DNA from: Leishmania donovani
Taxonomy: Eukaryota > Euglenozoa > Kinetoplastea > Trypanosomatida > Trypanosomatidae
Assembly: GCF_000227135.1 (NCBI RefSeq)
Contig: NC_018247.1
Span: 463,055-527,054 of the forward strand
Length of the DNA stretch: 64,000 nt
Direction of reading: 5' to 3'
Shown: positions 20,201-29,402 of the stretch, piece after piece
Position numbering within the stretch: the stretch's first letter is position 1
Layout of the letters: the number at the start of each line of letters is the position of its first letter
Program-made: the position numbers and the translations under genes
The notes under the pieces: model-generated
Told to the model about the DNA's origin: nothing
The model's database searches: none
The model's input: the letters and a program-made list of their open reading frames with translations, nothing else

Positions 20201-21192
20201 ATGAGCAGCACAGCACTCGCTACGAGCGCTGGTTCTTGGACGCCCACGTGTGCTACATCGCGGACATTGTAGAGGAGTTGGCCACGACCGATCATCCCAC
20301 CGCGCGCGTGGACTACACAACGCCCTTGCAGGCGCCGGCGCGGTGCGGACGTTCGCCGTCGTCGTCGTCGTCGTCCGGAAAGAAGCTCACTCGCGCAAAC
20401 AAGTCCGAGAGAAAGGCTGCTGCAGCTCCAGAGCCGACCTACCACCCACGCGAGGAGGCCAGCGCATGTGTAACTCGATGCACCAGTGGCAGCAGTGGTG
20501 ATGGCGGTGGCGTAAACTCTGCGTGGCGGTCTTTCTTTGCAGCCTCTGGTGCGAGCGTGGCGTCCACACTATCGACGGCGTCGCCTGTCGTGCGTGGCGT
20601 CTCACCGGCAGATCGGCGCCAGCAAACGCTCTTAGGCTGCGGCGGCTCCAAGGCGGGCGGCGTGGTAGTCGGCGCGCCGCCGCCTCCGTCGTTGACCATA
20701 CCCGTTCGGTGCGAGTGGCCGCCAAGCGCGCTTGAGCTGCGCAGGCAGGCATGCAGCCACGCACATCTGCGTCCGGTGGAGTTGTTGCTACCCTATGGCG
20801 CGGCAGAGGCTTACTACGGCACCGCAGCGGCATCCGCATCGACGCTGGCGCCCTTCAGCATCCACGACATGGCGGAGCCGACCGCGGCACTGCTCGGTCG
20901 CGAAATCCCTCTTCGATTTCTGATGCGTCGCTCCGTGCGGGATTCCTCAACGGGTGATAATGGGAAGGCGGAAGGAGATGTGGGCCGCGAGTTCCCCGCC
21001 GGCGTGCGCACGACACAAGAGGAGCGTTTTCGCGTGTTCCGGAGGTGGTGGTGCCGCACCCGCAAGGCCGGCGCATTGCGTGACAGCGTCGCTGGACGCT
21101 CCGCGGAGACGCTGGAGGATATCGTCGGCTTTGGTTGCCTGCTCACCCCGCCAGCAGCCGAAACGCGCAATGCCACTAGCGGAAGCCCATGA
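14293..21192 (+). CDS. ATAD5/Elg1-like AAA+ ATPase (RFC-like clamp unloader large subunit)
   Basis: 2299 residues. In yeast and animals, Elg1/ATAD5 joins Rfc2-5 and removes PCNA from DNA after replication, in the nucleus. Seen: an AAA+ core with Walker A GPTGSGKT (1332-1339, K1338), followed by TAAVYVAAQLLGFHVVEMNAS, which is typical of this family. Walker B is LLLFEDAD (1508-1515), followed by DVLLGDESAKPFYAAIRDL and the sensor-1 strand VPIVVTVSSDP. A lid-region helix DAARRTTTDVRYWLNKLQ (about 1853-1870) matches the family's DIR...LQFW block. An insert of about 170 residues with a charged coiled segment separates Walker A and B. The first 1300 residues are mostly disordered Ser/Ala/Gly-rich sequence with one conserved-looking helical patch near 690-760. 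Three short xFF(A/G) motifs (973, 1443, 2081) might contact PCNA. Other RFC large subunits (RFC1, CTF18, RAD17) fit the FED and MNAS context less well. Confidence 0.75.
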   Translation: MVGGPRKVRHAPACTTSAPAQPSSMTTEDRTQNLGKRTLDEPNAAPRQLRGRGRGRCAAAPSVHASAVFTVDHGSEVSATVRMDATRKADIDFVTESVYSCGSSDSSDFSISHRGKEGPAEIVVEDASFGLTSTLHRKFVSTPPAETTAAASRTLDGVVVIASDSPPPPRRRRGGGQSHHKGRERSERTLRSVTCVSDEEDIGASQCCRERATSPPSTASAGRISASTRRLPTFEPTMPSRVLCDDDDGDADDREGLPVRQQHPQHGADLTVHRYSCCFSSLGSSPTRSSVSPALPAATDAAEAKQHSCDSDDPDKGPGPHFLCAAPILQASGLRDFFTYGVQAAMRHYSEHLNGATGAEEDGACSEMNDSAGTLCLDHVANPTTLPASVYRTRQHSTASQHRNEFLEDISNGQKYDANTARKRARAYSCSSRSSAATYDSDVEGSSSLSPRDDTGTRRGKVCLLNPQQTSLFRAPHGATAARYPPEHGAMANGSWLTTTATTSSPTTLQKSSLVSSGSTQGVDQQRENSAQARFREALRHAYQCEDAHRQRRRAQLDKQQEQLLRGVELLQGASFSSSAALLAELLPSRGRDGRRSAGSVKSPISLQPPQPQLGASPLSLLATSVEAAVETGTETIAQQGRAGGASTSLAAEACLSSSSKVTATPQMGNISKRLLQVMSPAQAQRLRRPLNPFIEALLRHYQSVQLKQRAARHAEDQAIHARRTYELPVLTEDVVRYAALLLCLRRHRTGGGSTAVTRAACAGGSGLLQSGPASKEPSSSTSNAEPQPPPTLAAAEPAAALPFGEEGTLLYLKYPPPLLRTTSFAVETVRLLKWLRTWKKSSPSIAGETGGIAGGGSSASVGGVSEGGSSSSSRSRSRIGRKRVRTDVVKLNSRNGNVDSGDDGDDSDDDGGVVVVASPTPAPHRAASSSTTAEAPPPNRSTVERVSQQAQHAVEIQEAQLKQERRSAFLKFFGAAATPPPTNGAERNAKAAQDHDDGKDAAKEVVAQKPVSCLGMSEPAGSNTGMRDTAAISVGAMYGITSSVTPLSPPSGQTQLKPSTLALASHAYQLYCHAWKHVVKTGITPLVVAANAFCGPKAVTGQSRLSNGDDNNGGAAATSDKDTSWTDGVVPRVCAGLPFFKEMREEARRTALGSANNGTYYEDAFGNRLRSARLAKKEQEQRELLVARQRRRAKKKGYFHRDDDNDGRLGGRAAGNGASAMLEAMLRSSATWGSERQGAGCGKKRQRGSGDDASEGEGVVQDTQPRGSSRCAAARRALQLRSRASSSYSSSSKPSSRCSSSSSTASMVSAENDQDEAGAKDELTNIAVVSGPTGSGKTAAVYVAAQLLGFHVVEMNASVRRCSKTVEHLLAELTRSYRLSSLRPGTTGSFNAEEELAKLKQQHAVMVERARAEAEAAERKAELKRREALKVNGISAQAVANFFAKGCGRAAVSSSKTVKGIKGKDAAKQVSDADMVTEAPAPAAAATSSSPPPAATAPGTPVDAGTLLLFEDADVLLGDESAKPFYAAIRDLARRSKVPIVVTVSSDPATAQRYDTEPFLALLDGQLQQRHTSSASPTSAIQPTYWQLCDAAGLNSIMATMEAAHQALQVEADLGNRGASTATATTITAAAHESNRSPSAVGDSGGSTGMAPVCGSPAASFLPLFSSSGGGGTSGSAAPAACAWTNGASAGVSTTSASGGGGGPGGTSTATPAAAAAVAARYTRMLLNATLVSSFFGSQTPFTVVDPLPPSALYAQLLAVGAVELDLLRLDEPATSPGVSDSAASLSSSSSQQELERMAARLTVCDTGLFRRLAEHLRHHIFGAWDIADDEAGAHVAPPLLPGHNLVNAVQCDAARRTTTDVRYWLNKLQVLLLSLREGSNTARMPKAAEAATSSESVTRKRSRERMKATPFETTSAAYGGDNAMCDAKVIGARRAEHLVEAEFRRRVSLAASEWDAALGRHLSNVAHNEQHSTRYERWFLDAHVCYIADIVEELATTDHPTARVDYTTPLQAPARCGRSPSSSSSSGKKLTRANKSERKAAAAPEPTYHPREEASACVTRCTSGSSGDGGGVNSAWRSFFAASGASVASTLSTASPVVRGVSPADRRQQTLLGCGGSKAGGVVVGAPPPPSLTIPVRCEWPPSALELRRQACSHAHLRPVELLLPYGAAEAYYGTAAASASTLAPFSIHDMAEPTAALLGREIPLRFLMRRSVRDSSTGDNGKAEGDVGREFPAGVRTTQEERFRVFRRWWCRTRKAGALRDSVAGRSAETLEDIVGFGCLLTPPAAETRNATSGSP

Positions 21193-22580
21193 GCCCTGCT
21201 GCTTTGCAGCGACTCGCCTACTTCAATAGTCCACGCACGCACGCACACGCACGCACACACGCACACACAGGCATGCACGCATAGACACAACATGCCCATG
21301 CGACTTCGTTTCTTTTACACCTGTGCTTACCCCCGTTGCCAATGCACCACAATGCGAAGTCGTCTGGCGTGTCTTCCTCCGGTACCGCGCATAGACGGAA
21401 AAACGGAACGGCCGACGAAATACATATAAATGCACGGAAGAAACAGCGATCACCACGAAAACGCCTTCCCGTCTCTCTTCCGCACATCGGATAGTCGGCT
21501 ATCGTATGGGCCTCCCTGCGCTTGGAGTGCACGTGGATGTGCGGCCCCTTCCTCCCCCTCCTTTCCCTTGCCCCCCCCCGCTGCTGCTACGTGCGGTATA
21601 TGGGAGCGCGCAGAGGGACACGTGCAAAAGCGCGTGGCCTATGAAGTAGCCGTGAGGTGGGCGCTGACACGCGAGGTAGAGGGGGAAGCTCCGCCGGTGT
21701 TCCTCACTGCCGTCCTCGTCTGCCGCAGAAGCGCCAGCGTCTGTGCAGGTCACTGTCTCTCCACCTCCACCACCACCTTTACCATCTCATCCCCACCACC
21801 ACTCTCATGGCACTTGCCGAATCGTTCGGGTTCAAAGTCGGCTCTTTCCCTTGGCCTCCTCCCACGTACGCCATCGACACGCCCCACAGCACTGCCGCGC
21901 TCATCATCACGCAGCACGGCAATCCTACTGCAGGCGCGCGCCTCATTAAAGCCCCTCCCCTCCTCCCTCGTTCTCTCGTCGCCCACATCTGCTTTGCGCA
22001 CTCGTGCAATAAATACACATATATATGTATTTACGTATTGAAAGAGAGAGAGGAAGAGGAAGGACAGAAAGGTAAGAGGGAGAAGGCGGGACGGTATTTC
22101 GCTGCCTCACTCACGGACGTGCTGCTCCACCGTCTGTCTCTCTGCCTGTGCGCGTGGGCGTGTGCGTGTGCATCTCGGGCGGGCACACACTCAAACGCGC
22201 GTGCGCATTCATTTACGCACGCAAAGCCTTGACTGAACTCATCTCTCCTGCTCGCTGTCTGCCTGCCTGTCCCTCTCTCCTTCTCCCTGTAATACACACC
22301 ACTGCCCGCTTGTGCACAGCCCATATTTCGTTGTGTCGTGGTTTGCCATTTCGACTGTGCGCTGCCAACTGTCTTGCTGTTGCTGTTACGGTTGCTGTTT
22401 CTTCTGCCTATCGATCGCCATCCCTCTCTCTGTGTCTGCGCGCACGCACGCGCGCCTATGCGTGCCTTTTTTTTCCCGGAGCACCACTCTGGCTGCTTCC
22501 CCTGCTGCAGCCTTCTGTTCTGCCCTCGATCCGCTTGACGGCTTTGCTTCCCGTTTTTGCCCCCCCCCTCTCTTTGTTTG
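21193..22580. other. Intergenic spacer
   Basis: 3' UTR and spacer with AC-rich tracts at 21233-21272, several pyrimidine tracts and an AT-rich palindrome at about 22010-22031. The ORFs in it are low complexity and begin at non-ATG codons or inside tracts. No gene is supported. Confidence 0.65.
22010..22031. repeat. AT-rich palindrome
   Basis: AAATACA and TGTATTT arms around CATATATA form a short potential stem in the intergenic spacer. Confidence 0.6.
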
Positions 22581-22591
22581 ATTTCGGGCAG
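22548..22591 (+). promoter_or_regulatory. Trans-splice acceptor of the MORN-repeat gene
   Basis: A C/T tract at about 22548-22583, including a run of nine C, is followed by AG at 22590-22591. The 46-nt leader has no ATG before 22638. Confidence 0.65.
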
Positions 22592-22637
22592 GAGTGAGGC
22601 GTAGAGAGGGAGGTGGAAAGCGCTGCGTGCGGCTCTC

Positions 22638-25600
22638 ATGGCGTCTGTGTCGACCTCGCTGCAGACATCCTTTGGGGATGCAGAAGAGAACGCCTGCTTA
22701 GAAGTACGCGGGCCGTTGTTTACTGGCGTTGCCGACCGCGCCCCACCGCCTCGAGTGGAATGTGTCACCTACGCAAAGCTACCCTGCAAGTGCGCGCCCG
22801 GGCCTCCCATCGTTGTTGTCTCATCATCGCCACGGCCGCGCTCGGCATCGCCAGCGACACCGGCTGCGGGAAATCACTTGCTGACAGCTCCCCTGCCACT
22901 TCAAGCCTCCGCCCCGCCACCATCCTCGTCAACAGAAGAAGTAGCGACGTCATCGGCACCGCTTAAACCACCGGCTCCTAAAAGCACCGCCTCTGTGAAT
23001 GAGAAGGGCGACTCGCCCTTTCTGGCAGCGCAGCAGTTCCTGTTCTCCTCCGGGGCGTCGCTGCTCCACTACGCAAGCCCGTCCTTTTACCTCTCTCTGC
23101 GCAGCGGTGTAGACGCAAACGGAGGCGGCAGTGGCACCAGCACCAGCTGTGTCGAGGTGCTAAGTGAGGAAGGCCAGCGCAACTTGTTGACGTCGTCCAC
23201 GGTAGCAGCGGCACTCAAGGAACGGTATGACGGAGTCGGTGCTACAGCCGTGTCGGGCAGCAGCACCGGTGCCAGCGGCGGTAGCGTAGACTGGAAAAAG
23301 ATTGACTGGGTGCGCCAGCAGTGCCGCTACACGGGCGAGGCACTGTTGAAGTCTTCCGTAAGAACGGCTCACGATGGCGAGGAGGCGACGCGGCGGGAGA
23401 GTGCATCGCACGCAACTGATGCGGCAGCCGTCGCCTCACCGCCTCTGCCCTCTGCCTCCTCATCCTCCACCCCTGGCAGCACTGAGGTGGGGGAAAAGTC
23501 GGTGGGTGCCCGCCTTATGCAATCTCTGCTGTACCCTTTCACGCAGCCATCCGCTCCACCAACGCCTGCGGTCGCAGCGCCGGCGGCTGCTGTGGACAAC
23601 GCTGTCACTGGCACGGTGGTGCCGCACGGGGTCGGCGTCATGACGTACTTGCTCTACTGCAAGCCCAAGACCGCTGGCTATGGCTACCCCTCTGGTGGCT
23701 CCAGGAGCCAAACCGCAGGCGCGGGTGCTTCGTCTTCGCCCCTCCTTCCTATGCCCCCATTTCTTCCGCCGGACCTTATACCGACTGCCTACTGCCCCCC
23801 ACTCACCGACATTGAGATCACGACCGCTGAGGACGGCCTCGCTTCCTCAGGAACCTTGGCAGCATCCCCTGTGCCTCCGGTACCGCACCTCTTGCTGCTG
23901 TCGCTGATTGTGTACGAGGGCGCCTTCGTGCGTGGACGACGGCATGGGCGAGGTCGTCTGACGGCGTACGGGCGAATGGTGCTGGAGTGCACCTGGTCAG
24001 AGGATGTGCCATGTCTGGCAGTGCCATGGCCCATATCCTCAGCAGCAACGTCAGCGGCGTCTCCGGCGCCGACGCTCTGGAACGTGAGCGCGCACGTGTG
24101 GGCACCCGCGGCCGCAAAGCCGACGCTGTCGCTCCCACACGTCAGCCAAAATGCACCACGAGCTTGCATCACGAACACGGATGGCACCAAAGCGGCCGAA
24201 GCACGTCGCTCTCCCTCCTGCGCACCCTCAGGGACGTGGTCGGTGAGAGCGACGGAGGCGTACATGGGCTCCTTGATGCTGGCAACGGTAGCGAGCAAGA
24301 AGCTGCTCGCCAAGATGGAGGCATGCATGGGAAGTGCTGGGGCTTCCCTGGTGGCGAAGGCGGTAACCGACCTGCACGGCGCGCGTTACGTCGCTCTTCC
24401 TGTTCCCCACCCCTGGCCCTCGTCGGACGGCGTGGATCTCTGCGACGCCTTCTGTGGATTGGGCTGGGCGAATCACGTGGTGCTCCTCCCAGATGGTTTC
24501 GGCGAAGCACACTTTAGGGCAGACAGCGGCCTGGCGCGCTCTGCCGCGCCGCCTGCATCGTGTACACTGACCGTATCTGCTCTTGGTGGTCTCTTTCATC
24601 CGCCACTCTGGGTGCCAGAGACCTCTTCTGCTGCCCTGTTCATGCACACCTCCCTCCCATTACCGTCTTCTTGTTGGCAGTACTGCGGTCAATGGTCAGC
24701 TGGCCTCCCGCATGGCTTCGGGGCAGCAGCCGAGCGGCTTACCGACCCCACTGCCGCCTCCCTTGCCTCGTCTGCCTCCACTGCTGGTGCAGGGCCACCG
24801 CAGTACCCGTGGCGCTCGCTCTTCCTTGGGCAGTACGTGAACGGGAAGCGACATGGGCCGGGGACCTATCACGGCGCGCAGGGCAGTGAGGCCACAGAGG
24901 TGGTCCTGTGTGGTACGTGGCCGCGCCACGGGCGGAGCGGCACCGCTGCTGCTGCTGCTGCTCGCGCAGATGAAGAACAGACAGCGGCGAGCGTCGTGCT
25001 TTTGCCCGCCTCCTTCGGCAGCGGTGTTACCCGTGCCGCCGGCTTTGGAGCCGCAGCTGCCGCCTCTTCCCCACATTCGCCGCCGCTCTCGTCATCGTTC
25101 TTTTCTGTGCAGTGCGTTTGCTGGAGCGACAGCGGCGCCGACGAAGGCAGAAAGCCTGAATGCGGCAGCGGCAGCTGTGGAGGGGGGTTCTTCCCGGTCG
25201 CGAAACTGCGGCAATCTGCTGCAGCGTTGAGCGGCATGTGGGAGCCGCTGTTCCGCGCCGTGGACGACGCGGTGGCTGGGCAGAGCCCTACACTGTTGAT
25301 CGGCGACGAAGATCCCAGTGATGGAACCAGAGGTGGGTGTGGAGGCGACGAAGCTGCCGTATCCGATGCCTCTCCATCGCGCAAGGCACTGCTGTGGCGG
25401 CGAGCATGTCGAGTAGTCGACAGCTTCGTTGTCTCCCCCGAGTGTGTCGCGGTGCTGAGCACCTTTCATGCTTGCTTTGCCTTCATGTACGGGGAAGACG
25501 TGGCCGCCGTGGCGGCAGAGGAAGGAGCAACAGCAACAACGGCTTCCGCGACTGTCACAACGCCTTCAGGGTCCGAAGAAGCGGCGCTGAGGCTTCTGCA

Positions 25601-28490
25601 GCGCCTCGAGAGTGCTGCGACTGTCGCATCGTCGTCGTCTGCGGCGACACTCATGGGTTACCCGTGGTGCCCAGCGCACTCCTGGTGTGCAATGGGGCTT
25701 CTAGGCAGCCCATCTGTCTCGATGCGGGGGACACAGGGTGGCCCCGGATTTGCGGCCTGCCTCCACTCGGGACTGTCAGACGGCGCCACACATTATCAGC
25801 CTCCACCCACCGCCTCGCGCCTTGGCACACGCCAGCCCAGCGGCTACACCAGAACAGCCTGCTCGGAAAGAAGCGCAAATGGCGCTCTGCTGCGACCCCC
25901 GCTCAGCGCCGCGGCCGCCGCTCTCGAGCCGTTTGCTGCGGCCCACACCTTCACCCACGCCATGCACGCGGCCGCCGCCTTCGTCTCCTCCCTCCGTCTC
26001 CGACTTCTCTCCTGCTTCGCCGCCTACCCAGACCTCTGTGAGGTGGTCATGGGGGACAAGGAATGCGAGGACAAGATTGTGCAATACTGCTGGCACATCG
26101 TCTTTGGCTACGTGGGGTCAGTGCTGGTGAGGAGGGCGACCGCCGTTGCGGTAGCTGATGTGCGTCTCGTGTGGGAGCTGCTCGGACTCAAGAGCCAGAG
26201 GGGCGGGAAGGAAACGCTGACAGACTACTTCGTGGCCCTGCGTCGGTGTCGCACTCTGACGAGAGAGGACATAGCCACTGTGGCGTGTGCCGACGTTTTG
26301 GAAGCGTGTGAGGCAGGCGGGCATTCTCCGCTAAACGAGTGCGCCAGGCGTCTCGGAAAGTTGCTGGAGCTGCACGCGACAGCTGCTTCGTCGTCCCCCG
26401 TGCATGGCACGCCAGTCGACCGTATCTCCAGCGAGCTGCAAGAAATGACGACTTTCCTCTCACAACTGCATGCCTTGTTAGGCACCGCGGGAAAAAGCAG
26501 CGGTCGCGTGAAGAGCTCCGCGGATCATTTGTCCGGGTCCGAGGGAGAAGACGTGACGATGGCGGCGACGTTCACGTTGGCGCAGCGGGAAGCGCTGCTT
26601 CGCTGGGTTCTCTTTTCGGCGACCGCGGGCCACACGGCGGTTGCCTCTTTTCCATCACGCAGCGTGGTAGGGCGGCACCCGTTCGCGTTCCTTTTGGTTG
26701 CTCATTTCCTGCTCAGTGGCCGAGTCATCCCTGCGTACCCTGTGCTGGTCGGTGATAGCAGCGGATGCCCCTCGCGGCACGGTCTTCTGCGGCTTCTCAC
26801 AGACATGGGGAGAGCCACGAGAGAGCTGATGCACACGTACCCCTCCGTCCGTTGGCGGGCTCTCCTCCCCTCGCCGGCTGCGCCAATGCATGTATGGACG
26901 ATGTCTGCGGTGTGCCCGCTGGACACGTTAGCGCTGAAACTGGAGTACGTGCTCAGTCATTGTGCGGCTCTGCACCTCTGCGCGTCCTGCCGTGTTCATC
27001 TGATCAGTAGTGGTGCCGACGGTGCGTCACCACCCTTGCTGCAGGGTGACGGTGAAGGCGGTTCGGGCGACACGGACGAATGCAGCGGCGGTGCGCCGAA
27101 GGACAGCGCCATCCACCTCAGCGTGCACAGTCTGTCTCGCGAGGCACAGCAGTGGTGCCGGTGCGAGCTTACGGACCGTCTCACTGCGCCGCTCCTGGAG
27201 GCGCGCCTTCAGCATTACTGGGATCGTCTCACGCGGAGCTCCGCGCAGCACAGTAGTCCCAATCACCACCCCGCACGAGTTGATGGGACTGAGGATCATC
27301 GCCGCAACGACGCGATCCCGCCGTCCCCGTTGATGCGGTGGTTGCTGCTTTGTCTGCAGGGCGTGTTGAGTGGTCCACTCCAGCCTCAGCCGGTGGTGAG
27401 ACCGTCTAGCGGCACTGCCCCGGCGGACTCGGCCTCCATGCGGCGTCGCACCAATCAGGCCTCTTCACAGTCGCCTAGGCAGTCCTGCTCGGCCGCGCTT
27501 CCGACTCGCTACACCTGGAAGAAGTTTATCAGCGCCGTCTTCTTCAGCCCTGCAGAACGAGAGGAGTGGATCTCAGCCCACAGCCCCACCACCACCGCAG
27601 TCGCCTGTGCTCTGTCCTTGATGGACAGCTGCTACGTGGCCGCTCTCGCCTATACGCTCCGCGAGCTTGCCGGCATAGAGCTGGACCTCAGAGTGCGCTT
27701 TGTGTTCGAAGACGATGACGAGGACGAGGAGAGGAGCGCCGATGCCGACAGGCAGGCGGCCAGCGAGGCAGGCGGGGCGGGCGAGCGTCGTGGTGCGACG
27801 GCTTCGGCGGCGTCGTCAGTGCAAATGGAAAGCATCAAGCAGTCGCGGTGTGCGCGGAAGAACATCTTCCTGAGCTCTTCCTCATCCTCATCCTCCATAC
27901 CTCTGTCGCCGCGGGCAGCGTCTCCGTTGCCGGGACGAAACCTCTCCCCAGACAGTCGCGTGCAGCGCGCGGCCACGCACGCACATACCGGCGGCAGCAG
28001 CAGCAGAAGTGGGAACGGTAGCAGCCACGGTTGCTCGCCAGGCGATGGGGCTACCGCAGCCTCAACGCAGTCGTCGACCCCGACGCGTCAGCGCCTTCCC
28101 GCCTTGCAGCAGGTGTCGAGGCTTGCATGTACGGAGGAGCCACCGTGTGATGAACCACCCCGAGCGAATGGGCGCCTGCGGAGTCAGTCGGCGGCCGTCG
28201 CCGGCTCTGTGGCGTCTCCCCTGATGGGTGGTCCTGTGGGAAAGGAGTGGGAGTTGACGCTAGTGCTCCGACACGGTAATGACGGCGGCGAGCAAGAGAC
28301 GGCAGCGTCGCCCAACCACCTCTTCTCAACACTCACTTGGGAGGTGATGGAGCAGGTGTGCTCGACCGTGCTCCATCAGCTGCAAGCCACGGCCCAGCCC
28401 GGCGATGCGGCGGAGAGCAAGAAGCTGACGAAGGCAAAGGCAGAGAAATCCAGACGGCGATCATCAAAGAGAGAGGCAATATCCATGTAA
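22638..28490 (+). CDS. Large MORN-repeat protein, otherwise uncharacterised
   Basis: 1950 residues. MORN repeats are short beta-hairpin motifs found in membrane-associated and cytoskeletal scaffold proteins. MORN-like motifs seen: PHGVGVMTYLLYCKP (about 327), YEGAFVRGRRHGRGRLTAYG (about 424), LPDGFGEAHF (about 617), YCGQWSAGLPHGFGAA (about 681) and LGQYVNGKRHGPGTYHG (about 728). They are spread over 400 residues with Ala/Pro/Ser-rich linkers rather than in one compact array. Downstream, two mainly helical regions (about 1100-1230 and 1300-1560, for example ALLRWVLFSATAGH and HPFAFLLVAHFLLSG) look folded but I cannot name them. I looked for a VPS9 domain, as in alsin, and did not see one. The C-terminus is acidic (EDDDEDEERS near 1693), then Ser-rich, and ends in a basic tail KKLTKAKAEKSRRRSSKR. 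The start is the first ATG after the acceptor. Confidence 0.7.
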   Translation: MASVSTSLQTSFGDAEENACLEVRGPLFTGVADRAPPPRVECVTYAKLPCKCAPGPPIVVVSSSPRPRSASPATPAAGNHLLTAPLPLQASAPPPSSSTEEVATSSAPLKPPAPKSTASVNEKGDSPFLAAQQFLFSSGASLLHYASPSFYLSLRSGVDANGGGSGTSTSCVEVLSEEGQRNLLTSSTVAAALKERYDGVGATAVSGSSTGASGGSVDWKKIDWVRQQCRYTGEALLKSSVRTAHDGEEATRRESASHATDAAAVASPPLPSASSSSTPGSTEVGEKSVGARLMQSLLYPFTQPSAPPTPAVAAPAAAVDNAVTGTVVPHGVGVMTYLLYCKPKTAGYGYPSGGSRSQTAGAGASSSPLLPMPPFLPPDLIPTAYCPPLTDIEITTAEDGLASSGTLAASPVPPVPHLLLLSLIVYEGAFVRGRRHGRGRLTAYGRMVLECTWSEDVPCLAVPWPISSAATSAASPAPTLWNVSAHVWAPAAAKPTLSLPHVSQNAPRACITNTDGTKAAEARRSPSCAPSGTWSVRATEAYMGSLMLATVASKKLLAKMEACMGSAGASLVAKAVTDLHGARYVALPVPHPWPSSDGVDLCDAFCGLGWANHVVLLPDGFGEAHFRADSGLARSAAPPASCTLTVSALGGLFHPPLWVPETSSAALFMHTSLPLPSSCWQYCGQWSAGLPHGFGAAAERLTDPTAASLASSASTAGAGPPQYPWRSLFLGQYVNGKRHGPGTYHGAQGSEATEVVLCGTWPRHGRSGTAAAAAARADEEQTAASVVLLPASFGSGVTRAAGFGAAAAASSPHSPPLSSSFFSVQCVCWSDSGADEGRKPECGSGSCGGGFFPVAKLRQSAAALSGMWEPLFRAVDDAVAGQSPTLLIGDEDPSDGTRGGCGGDEAAVSDASPSRKALLWRRACRVVDSFVVSPECVAVLSTFHACFAFMYGEDVAAVAAEEGATATTASATVTTPSGSEEAALRLLQRLESAATVASSSSAATLMGYPWCPAHSWCAMGLLGSPSVSMRGTQGGPGFAACLHSGLSDGATHYQPPPTASRLGTRQPSGYTRTACSERSANGALLRPPLSAAAAALEPFAAAHTFTHAMHAAAAFVSSLRLRLLSCFAAYPDLCEVVMGDKECEDKIVQYCWHIVFGYVGSVLVRRATAVAVADVRLVWELLGLKSQRGGKETLTDYFVALRRCRTLTREDIATVACADVLEACEAGGHSPLNECARRLGKLLELHATAASSSPVHGTPVDRISSELQEMTTFLSQLHALLGTAGKSSGRVKSSADHLSGSEGEDVTMAATFTLAQREALLRWVLFSATAGHTAVASFPSRSVVGRHPFAFLLVAHFLLSGRVIPAYPVLVGDSSGCPSRHGLLRLLTDMGRATRELMHTYPSVRWRALLPSPAAPMHVWTMSAVCPLDTLALKLEYVLSHCAALHLCASCRVHLISSGADGASPPLLQGDGEGGSGDTDECSGGAPKDSAIHLSVHSLSREAQQWCRCELTDRLTAPLLEARLQHYWDRLTRSSAQHSSPNHHPARVDGTEDHRRNDAIPPSPLMRWLLLCLQGVLSGPLQPQPVVRPSSGTAPADSASMRRRTNQASSQSPRQSCSAALPTRYTWKKFISAVFFSPAEREEWISAHSPTTTAVACALSLMDSCYVAALAYTLRELAGIELDLRVRFVFEDDDEDEERSADADRQAASEAGGAGERRGATASAASSVQMESIKQSRCARKNIFLSSSSSSSSIPLSPRAASPLPGRNLSPDSRVQRAATHAHTGGSSSRSGNGSSHGCSPGDGATAASTQSSTPTRQRLPALQQVSRLACTEEPPCDEPPRANGRLRSQSAAVAGSVASPLMGGPVGKEWELTLVLRHGNDGGEQETAASPNHLFSTLTWEVMEQVCSTVLHQLQATAQPGDAAESKKLTKAKAEKSRRRSSKREAISM

Positions 28491-29322
28491 GCACACGCGA
28501 GGCAGATCACAGCCGTCACTTCACGAGCCTCGATAGGAAAGGGCTGTCGCGGAACAGCAGGAACCAAGTAAAGGGTACTGACTTCACTTTCTCTTTCTCT
28601 CTCTTCGCTCTTTCAAGACGACCACGCACCCTCGCATACCAGCACGCGCCTACGCCGTGGTCGATAAAGTCAGCCGCATACAAGAGCGAAACAAAAAGGA
28701 AATGCGAGTCTATCTCTTGAGTCGTCGAGGGTCGTCGGTCATGCACGGATTCCCGTAATCGCCATCGTCTGGCATGATGTGCCCCTCTACTATATGCCAC
28801 CTCGCCGCCGCTGCTGCTGCTGCTGCTCCTCCACGTCTCCATCTTTCTGTATCTCCCCTTCGTTCTCCTTTCCGGCCCCACACCCTTACACACACACACA
28901 CATAAAACTCTCTGTAGTTCGGTAGTGCACTAAGCGGCCTCGCGTCGACCCACACGAGCGCGCACGTACACAGACGCCCCTCTCTCTCTGCAATCATCAC
29001 ACACTGACGTGCGGGTATCATCGTCAAGAGAAGAGGCTACCACCCATACACCGCCTCTTTATTTCTCGCAACTATCTCGTATTCATCTCTCTGGCCGTGA
29101 CTAGACTCACGTAAGTGCGTGGGGTGCGACTGAGTGCTCCTCCGCTGCCACTTCTCGGCGTGTGTGCTGGCGCGCGTCTCTTTCTTTCCCTGTTGCTGTG
29201 TCTGAGCGGTGGACCCCCCCCCCTTTGTGCAGCTCACTCACTCGCACGTTCGCTCTCGTCAAGTGCCTCGGCCGCCCTTCTCCTTTCCCTTTGCTTATAG
29301 AGTCCTTCTCCGTTTTCTTTTC
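28491..29322. other. Intergenic spacer
   Basis: 3' UTR and spacer with a (CTG)n run at about 28806-28827 and an AC run at 28892-28903. No gene is seen. Confidence 0.7.
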
Positions 29323-29381
29323 GATCGTCTCCTTTTCTCCTGCGCCCTGTTATCCCCTTCCCCTCCCCACTCCATTCACAG
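29323..29381 (+). promoter_or_regulatory. Trans-splice acceptor of the Cys/Lys-repeat gene
   Basis: A long C/T tract at 29323-29375 is followed by CACAG with AG at 29380-29381. The leader is only 21 nt to the ATG at 29403. Confidence 0.75.
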
Positions 29382-29402
29382 AGCCATCCACTCGCCGCAA
29401 CG

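Noticed and set aside
22638..28490. Alsin-like Rab5 exchange factor
   Set aside because: MORN motifs are present but no VPS9 or RCC1-like sequence could be found by eye.
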